In this document: piece by piece, positions 58,826 to 64,000 of the stretch
Position numbering within the stretch: position 1 is the stretch's first letter
Layout of the letters: the number at the start of each line of letters is the position of its first letter
Assembly (NCBI RefSeq): GCF_014640535.1
Contig: NZ_BMHD01000001.1
Span: forward strand, 62,001-126,000
Length of the DNA: 64,000 bases
DNA from: Cnuibacter physcomitrellae
Lineage (GTDB): Bacteria; Actinomycetota; Actinomycetes; Actinomycetales; Microbacteriaceae
Direction: 5' to 3'
The notes under the pieces: generated by a model
The model's database searches: none
The model's input: the letters and a program-made list of their open reading frames with translations, nothing else
Told to the model about the DNA's origin: nothing
Translations under genes and position numbers: made by a program

Positions 58826-60232
58826 GTGGCCAGGAGACTCCCGTCGCCGCCGCCGACGCTCCCCGGCTTCACGTCGGTGCGGGTGCTGGGCTCGGGCGGC
58901 TTCGCTGACGTCTACCTGTTCGAGCAGACCATGCCCCGACGACAGGTCGCCGTCAAGGTCATGCTCCCCGAGACGGTCGACGACGCGGTCCGCCGCATGT
59001 TCCGGGCGGAGGCCGACCTCATGGCCAGGCTCAGCGCGCATCCGTCCATCCTCACCGTCTACGAGGCCGGGGTCTCCGGCGACGGCCGGCCGTACCTGGT
59101 GATGGAGCTGTGCTCCTCCTCGCTCGGTCAGCGCTACCGCACGGCCCCGCTCCCCGTGGCCGAGGTGCTGCGCATCGGGGTGAAGATCGCCGGTGCGCTG
59201 CACACCGCTCACCAGGAGGGCATCCTCCACCGCGACGTGAAGCCGTCGAACATCCTCGTCACGGCCTACGGCGCGCCCGTCCTCTCCGACTTCGGGATCG
59301 CCTCCACGACGCGGGCGTCGCACCCGGGGGAGACCGTCGGCCTGTCCATCCCCTGGTCGGCTCCGGAGGTGGTGTCGGAGGAGACCACGGGCACCGTCGC
59401 CTCGGAGGTGTGGTCGCTCGGCGCCACGCTGTACTCCCTGCTGGCCGGGCGGTCGCCGTTCGAGGAACCGGGACGCAGCCTGCCCCCGGGGGAGCTCGTG
59501 CGGCGGATCACCCGAGCCAAGCCGGCTCGGATCGGTCGCGACGACGTCCCCGAGGCGCTGGCGCGCTGTCTCGCCCGCACCCTGTCGAAGAACCCCGCCG
59601 CTCGTCCCGCCTCGGCCCTCGAACTGCTGCGCGAGCTGCAAGGGATCGAGACCTCGCTGGGGCTGACCCAGACCGCGGCCGAGGTGGCGGTCGCGGAATG
59701 GGCGACCGACTACGCCCGCGACACCGACGATCGCACCGTCCTCAGCACCCCACCGGCCGGCGGCACCGTCCCGTCTCGGCGGCGACGCCGCCATCCGACC
59801 GCGCCCTCGGTGGGCGCCGTGGCTCAGTCCGCTTCGCACGACTCCGACCGGACCCACGTCGCCCGGGGCGGAGCCGCCCCGCGCTCCCGCCGTGCACCGC
59901 TGCTCCTCGGAGCAGGGGCGCTCGCGGTGGTGGCTCTCGGCGCGGGCGGCCTGATCCTCGCGCAGCAGGCCGCCCAGCCGTCCATCCCGAAGGTGGGGGA
60001 GATCACCGCGCGGGTCGAGGGCGACCGGCTCGTGTTCAGCTGGGCCGACCCGGGCCTCACCTCGCAGGACAGCTACCGCGTCGCCACCCGCGACGGGGTG
60101 ACCTCTGTCCAGCGCACCGCCGAGTTCTCGGCCGACGCCACCGCGGGCGGCAGCGTCTGCATCTCCGTCGCCGTCCTCCGCGCGGGACGGGCCGGCGAGC
60201 CGAGCGCGGAGAAGTGCGCCTCGGTGCCGTGA
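58826..60232 (+). CDS. Membrane Ser/Thr protein kinase with extracellular domain
   Basis: A 468-residue kinase. Glycine loop VLGSGGFADVYLFE, catalytic Lys in VAVKVM, HRDVKPSN, and DFGIAS (DFG) are present, then a regulatory linker. A membrane helix (LLLGAGALAVVALGAGGLILA) at about residue 355-378 is followed by an extracellular domain of about 90 residues resembling a fibronectin type III module. Unlike PknB it has no PASTA repeats. It would sense an outside signal and phosphorylate the FHA protein or others. Confidence 0.93.
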   Translation: MARRLPSPPPTLPGFTSVRVLGSGGFADVYLFEQTMPRRQVAVKVMLPETVDDAVRRMFRAEADLMARLSAHPSILTVYEAGVSGDGRPYLVMELCSSSLGQRYRTAPLPVAEVLRIGVKIAGALHTAHQEGILHRDVKPSNILVTAYGAPVLSDFGIASTTRASHPGETVGLSIPWSAPEVVSEETTGTVASEVWSLGATLYSLLAGRSPFEEPGRSLPPGELVRRITRAKPARIGRDDVPEALARCLARTLSKNPAARPASALELLRELQGIETSLGLTQTAAEVAVAEWATDYARDTDDRTVLSTPPAGGTVPSRRRRRHPTAPSVGAVAQSASHDSDRTHVARGGAAPRSRRAPLLLGAGALAVVALGAGGLILAQQAAQPSIPKVGEITARVEGDRLVFSWADPGLTSQDSYRVATRDGVTSVQRTAEFSADATAGGSVCISVAVLRAGRAGEPSAEKCASVP

Positions 60233-60251
60233 GCAGGTCGGTGAGCGCGTC

Positions 60252-63200
60252 GTGAAGGGCGCACTGGGCACGGGTCGGATCGGCGGGTGGGTCGCCGCTC
60301 ACCGCTCGGCCGCCGCGACGCTCGTCAGCGGCGGCGCGGTGGCGGCGCTCGTCGCCGTGGTCTCCGTCGTCTCCACGGGCTTCGTGGCGCAGCAGGTCGA
60401 CCTCCACGACGGCACCGTCTGGGTGACGAGCGACCTGCATCACGCCGCCGGCCGCGCGAACCCGGTGGTCGGCGAGCTGAACGGTCTCGTGCCGCTCGGC
60501 GCCGGATCCCTCGACGTCGACCAGAGCGGGTCGACGGTCGTGGTGGCCGACCGGGGCGACGGTGAGGGCCGCCTGGTCGACACCGCGTCGATGACCGCCG
60601 ACGAGTCGTTCCCCCTTCCCGCGGGCGAGGCGTCGATCGTGCTGAGCGGCGACCGCGCCATCGTCTGGTCGCCCGAGTCCGGTTCGGCCTGGTCGACCAC
60701 GGTCCCCGCCCTCCCGGCCTTCGACCCCGACGCCGCCGCCGACGTGACCGTCGGCCCGACGGGGGCGATGGCCGCCTGGCAGGGGCGTCTCTACGCGGTG
60801 TCGCCTGCGACCGGCTCGGTGTACTCGCTGTCGAGCGGCGAGGCGCAGACCTCCCTCGCCGTCGACCTCGCCGCCGACGCCGACGTCACGATGACGGCGA
60901 CCGACGCCGGCTGGATCGTGTTCGACCGCAGCACCAGCCGCGTGATCAGCGCCTCGGGCGCCGTCCCCGTCTCCCTCGACGACCCCGCCGGAGCCGTGCT
61001 CCAGCAGCCCGGCGAGGGCCGGGACGGCGTCCTCCTCGCCACCCGCAGCGGTCTGGTCCTGATCGACCCGACGACGGGCTCCACGCGCTCCCTGTCCGAG
61101 GGGCACTCCGGTGCTCCCGCCGCTCCGATCGAGATCGACGGATGCGGCTACGCCGCGTGGTCCGACGGCACGGGGTGGACCGACTGCGCGTCGACGGCAG
61201 ACCCCGGGCGAGCGACCTCCGGCGAGGCCGGCGAGGCAGGCGAGGCCGGCGAGACGACGTTCGAGGGGATGGGATCGGAGTCGCGCCTCGTCTTCCGCAC
61301 GAACGGCGACGGGGGAGTCCTCCTCAACGACCGGACGTCCGGACGTGCCTGGGACGTCGCACGAGACAACGCGGTGATCGACGACTGGGACCAGCTGCTC
61401 GACACCACGACGACCGACCCTCAGCAGGAGGACGCCGCCACCGACGCCCCCGACACGCCGGACCCGGTGCAGCAGCCGCCGGTGGCGGTCGACGACGACC
61501 TCGGGGCCCGGGCGGGTCGCGCGCAGGCGCTGCCGGTGCTGCTCAACGACTACGACGTGAACGGCGACACCCTCGTCATCGACGACGTCACCGTCCCCGA
61601 CGGCGTGGACTGGCGGGTCGACGTCATCGACGACGGCCAGCAGCTGCAGCTCACCCTGCCGGGCACGGCGACCGGGACGCTCACGTTCGGGTACGGGATC
61701 TCCGACGGCCGGGGCGGGAGCGCCCGGGCGACGGTCGCCGTCACGATCCGCGCCCCCGGGGAGAACTCCCCTCCCGTGCAGGTCAGGCGGTCGACGCTCG
61801 ACGTGGCGCTCGGGGCGCGAGCGACCACCGACGTGCGCAGCGACTGGTACGACCCTGACGCGGACCCGTTCTACCTCGCCTCGGCCGGGACCCCGCCGCC
61901 CGACTCGGTCACGTTCCGTCCCGAGGGCCAGGTGACGTACCTCGACTCCGGGACGTCCGCCGGTCCGCGCGACATCTCGCTCGTCGTCAGCGACGGAGCC
62001 TCGACCACGGCGGGGACGATCCCGGTGGTCGTGCACGACCCCGCCGACGTCCCGCTCGTCGCGGACGGCTTCGTGGTGTCGCTGAACGCGGGCGTCGAGG
62101 ACACGGTCGAGCCCCTTCCGCATGTGAGGGGCGGGACGGAGGCGCTGCGGCTGACCACGGTCGGCGTGCGAGACGGCGTGACCGTCGACGCCGACTACGT
62201 CCAGGGCGCCGTGCGCCTGACGGCGTCGTCGGCCGGCACCTATCTGATCGACTACTCCGTCGCCGACGGATCTCGGACAGCGACGGGCACGATGCGCCTC
62301 GAGGTCACCGCCGTCCCGGATGCGAACAGCGCTCCGGTCACGGTGCCCCACACCACCTTCGTGCGTCAGGGCAGCAGCGTCGAGATCGACGTCCTGGCCG
62401 GCGACTACGATCCCGCGGGCGCCGTGCTCATCGTGACCTCCGCCGGCTCCGCCGCCGATCCGGGTGTCCAGGTGGAGGTCCTCGAGCAGAGGACGATCAG
62501 GGTCACGCTCACCGGGCCGCTCGCGGGAGGGTCGACCTCCTTCGCCTACACGGTCAGCAACGGACTCGCCTCGGCGGCGGGCTCGGTCACCGTCGTCGAG
62601 GTGACGCCTCCCGCCATCAGGCAGCCCCCGGTCGCGGTGGCGGATGTCGCGTCCGTCCGCGTCGGCGACGTCGTCGACATCCCGGTGCTCGACAACGACA
62701 GCCAGCCCGACGGCGACCAGCTCAGCCTCCATGCCGACCTCGCCCGCCCGCTGTCCGCCGGGTCGGGGCTCCTGTTCGCCTCGGGCTCCGTGCTGCGCTA
62801 CCTCGCTCCGGCCACGCCCGGGGAGTACACGGCGGAGTACCGGGTCGACGCACCCGACGGGCAGTGGGCCACGGCGCAGGTCACGATCCGCGTGCGCGAG
62901 GCCGACGCCGCGTCGAACTCCGCGCCCGTGCCCGCGCGGGTCACCGCCCGTGTCCTCTCGGGCGAGACCGTCCGCATCCCCATCCCGCTCACGGGGATCG
63001 ACCCCGACGGCGACTCGGTGCAGTTCGCCGGCGTCGACTCCGCGCCGGAGAAGGGCACGATCTCCGCCACGGGCGTCTCCTGGCTCGAGTACACGGCGGG
63101 CGACTACTCCGCCGGGACGGACACGTTCGGCTACACCGTGGTCGACAGCCTCGGAGCCCGGGCGAGCGGGACCATCCGGGTCGGCATCTCGCCCCGGGCC

Positions 63201-64000
63201 GACGGAGCGCGCCCGCCCGTCGCGACGCCGGACGAGGTCGTGGTCCGTCCGGGGCGCACCGTCCTCGTCCCCGTCCTCGCCAACGACTCCGACCCCGACG
63301 GCAGCCCGCTCAGCCTGGTCCGGGTCTCCGCGCAGGACGGGGCGGCCACCGCCGCCGTGTCGGGCGACCTCGTCGCGATCACGGCACCGTCGACGCCCGG
63401 GCGTTACGGCTTCGTCTACGAGATCGAGAACCAGCGAGGCGGGACGAGCTCGACCTTCGTCACCGCCGACGTCACCCCGGATGCGCCGCTCGCCCGGCCC
63501 GTCGTCTCCGACACCGTGCTCACCCTCGACGACATCGCGGGCCGCGACAGCGTCGACGTCGACGTGCTCGAGAACGTCTTCTTCGCCGAGGGGCCGGCGT
63601 CGCAGCTCGACCTCCGTGTCGGCGACGGGTACTCGTCCGCGGCCTCGGTCACGCCCGAGCACCGGCTGCGCGTCGAGGTCCGCGAGGGCCGGCAGATCAT
63701 CCCGTTCACGGTCGCCCACCCCGAGGATCCGACCATCACGGCGTCCGGGTTCGTCTGGGTGCCGGGCACACGCGATGCGCTTCCGCAGCTGCGTTCCGGT
63801 GCACCGGCCCTCGTCGTGCAGAGCGGAGCCGAGCTGCGGATCCCCCTCGCCGATCAGGTCGTGGTCGCCGGCGACGGGACGCCCCGCATCTCCGATCCCA
63901 ACACCGTCCGTGCCACGCACGCCGATGGGTCCTCGCTGGTGTCCGGCGACACGACCCTGGTCTACCGCAGTGCGGCCGACTACTACGGCCCGGCCTCGAT
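60252..64000 (+). CDS. Giant membrane-anchored Ig-like repeat protein (3' end outside window)
   Basis: The reading frame stays open from GTG 60252 to the window end (at least 1249 residues). A short basic N-terminus and one membrane helix (residues 18-43) precede a region resembling a beta-propeller (45-350), then tandem beta-rich repeats of about 90-100 residues with the motif PVAVDD...A..G....LPVLLNDYDVNGDTL, typical of Ig-like Big_9 type. It is an extracellular adhesin or cell-surface sensor. It follows the kinase gene by 19 bp, in one operon. Confidence 0.85.
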   Translation, partial: MKGALGTGRIGGWVAAHRSAAATLVSGGAVAALVAVVSVVSTGFVAQQVDLHDGTVWVTSDLHHAAGRANPVVGELNGLVPLGAGSLDVDQSGSTVVVADRGDGEGRLVDTASMTADESFPLPAGEASIVLSGDRAIVWSPESGSAWSTTVPALPAFDPDAAADVTVGPTGAMAAWQGRLYAVSPATGSVYSLSSGEAQTSLAVDLAADADVTMTATDAGWIVFDRSTSRVISASGAVPVSLDDPAGAVLQQPGEGRDGVLLATRSGLVLIDPTTGSTRSLSEGHSGAPAAPIEIDGCGYAAWSDGTGWTDCASTADPGRATSGEAGEAGEAGETTFEGMGSESRLVFRTNGDGGVLLNDRTSGRAWDVARDNAVIDDWDQLLDTTTTDPQQEDAATDAPDTPDPVQQPPVAVDDDLGARAGRAQALPVLLNDYDVNGDTLVIDDVTVPDGVDWRVDVIDDGQQLQLTLPGTATGTLTFGYGISDGRGGSARATVAVTIRAPGENSPPVQVRRSTLDVALGARATTDVRSDWYDPDADPFYLASAGTPPPDSVTFRPEGQVTYLDSGTSAGPRDISLVVSDGASTTAGTIPVVVHDPADVPLVADGFVVSLNAGVEDTVEPLPHVRGGTEALRLTTVGVRDGVTVDADYVQGAVRLTASSAGTYLIDYSVADGSRTATGTMRLEVTAVPDANSAPVTVPHTTFVRQGSSVEIDVLAGDYDPAGAVLIVTSAGSAADPGVQVEVLEQRTIRVTLTGPLAGGSTSFAYTVSNGLASAAGSVTVVEVTPPAIRQPPVAVADVASVRVGDVVDIPVLDNDSQPDGDQLSLHADLARPLSAGSGLLFASGSVLRYLAPATPGEYTAEYRVDAPDGQWATAQVTIRVREADAASNSAPVPARVTARVLSGETVRIPIPLTGIDPDGDSVQFAGVDSAPEKGTISATGVSWLEYTAGDYSAGTDTFGYTVVDSLGARASGTIRVGISPRADGARPPVATPDEVVVRPGRTVLVPVLANDSDPDGSPLSLVRVSAQDGAATAAVSGDLVAITAPSTPGRYGFVYEIENQRGGTSSTFVTADVTPDAPLARPVVSDTVLTLDDIAGRDSVDVDVLENVFFAEGPASQLDLRVGDGYSSAASVTPEHRLRVEVREGRQIIPFTVAHPEDPTITASGFVWVPGTRDALPQLRSGAPALVVQSGAELRIPLADQVVVAGDGTPRISDPNTVRATHADGSSLVSGDTTLVYRSAADYYGPAS

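Noticed and set aside
60057-63920. A 1287-codon open frame on the minus strand
   Set aside because: It is antisense to the plus-strand Ig-like repeat protein, whose frame has the regular repeat motifs and continues an operon. The minus frame gives only Arg/Gly/Val-rich low-complexity sequence.

Overview
The window is GC-rich, densely packed chromosome from an actinobacterium. Gene content (mycofactocin genes, deazaflavin-type nitroreductase, FolP2-like protein, DUF3516 helicase, Ser/Thr kinase with FHA and PP2C genes) and the many leaderless-type starts (TANNNT hexamer, 6-7 nt, then ATG/GTG) suggest Microbacteriaceae or a close relative. This is inference from gene content; no rRNA or marker phylogeny is available here. 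No tRNA, rRNA, CRISPR array, transposase or phage gene was seen.
Region 1 (1-8103): the right part of a mycofactocin locus. It holds the end of one and three complete tandem mycofactocin-type short-chain dehydrogenases, a MoxR-type AAA ATPase, a VWA protein whose start is unclear, then mftD, mftE and mftF. The precursor, chaperone and radical-SAM genes (mftA, B, C) are not in the window. Region 2 (8104-24637): mixed metabolism, signalling and DNA repair: a secreted GH5 hydrolase, a two-component pair, a geranylgeranyl-reductase-like flavoprotein divergent from an MpaB-like oxygenase, an M4 protease with an emfourin-like inhibitor and an ABC ATPase, an EAL-DICT protein, a spore-photoproduct-lyase-like radical SAM protein, a deazaflavin nitroreductase, an NYN protein, and Ada/AlkA plus MGMT repair genes. 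Positions 24638-25621 are a gene-free tract of 189-bp tandem repeats, each with a long inverted repeat.
Region 3 (25622-32591): small catabolic, stress and regulatory genes, ending in a MerR regulator with a textbook 19-bp-spacer promoter. Region 4 (32630-41375) is the most interesting part: a divergent cluster that looks like a complete aerobic ether-lipid pathway. One arm encodes an intact diiron ferritin-like protein, a fatty acyl reductase fused to a HAD domain, and a second ferritin-like protein that has lost metal ligands. The other arm encodes an SDR, a PlsC acyltransferase and a clear alkyl-DHAP synthase with its HHH motif. Two TetR genes follow, and a palindrome sits between the arms.
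Region 5 (41416-56873): coiled-coil protein, S4 protein, CDF transporter, Ski2-like helicase, TRIC channel, RibD-C reductase, FolP2-like protein, Nudix-NYN fusion, second AlkA, secreted coiled-coil/lysozyme-like protein, YceI, DUF4192 and a class III aminotransferase. Region 6 (56962-64000): an operon of FHA protein, PP2C phosphatase, Ser/Thr kinase and a giant membrane-anchored Ig-like repeat protein that runs off the right end.
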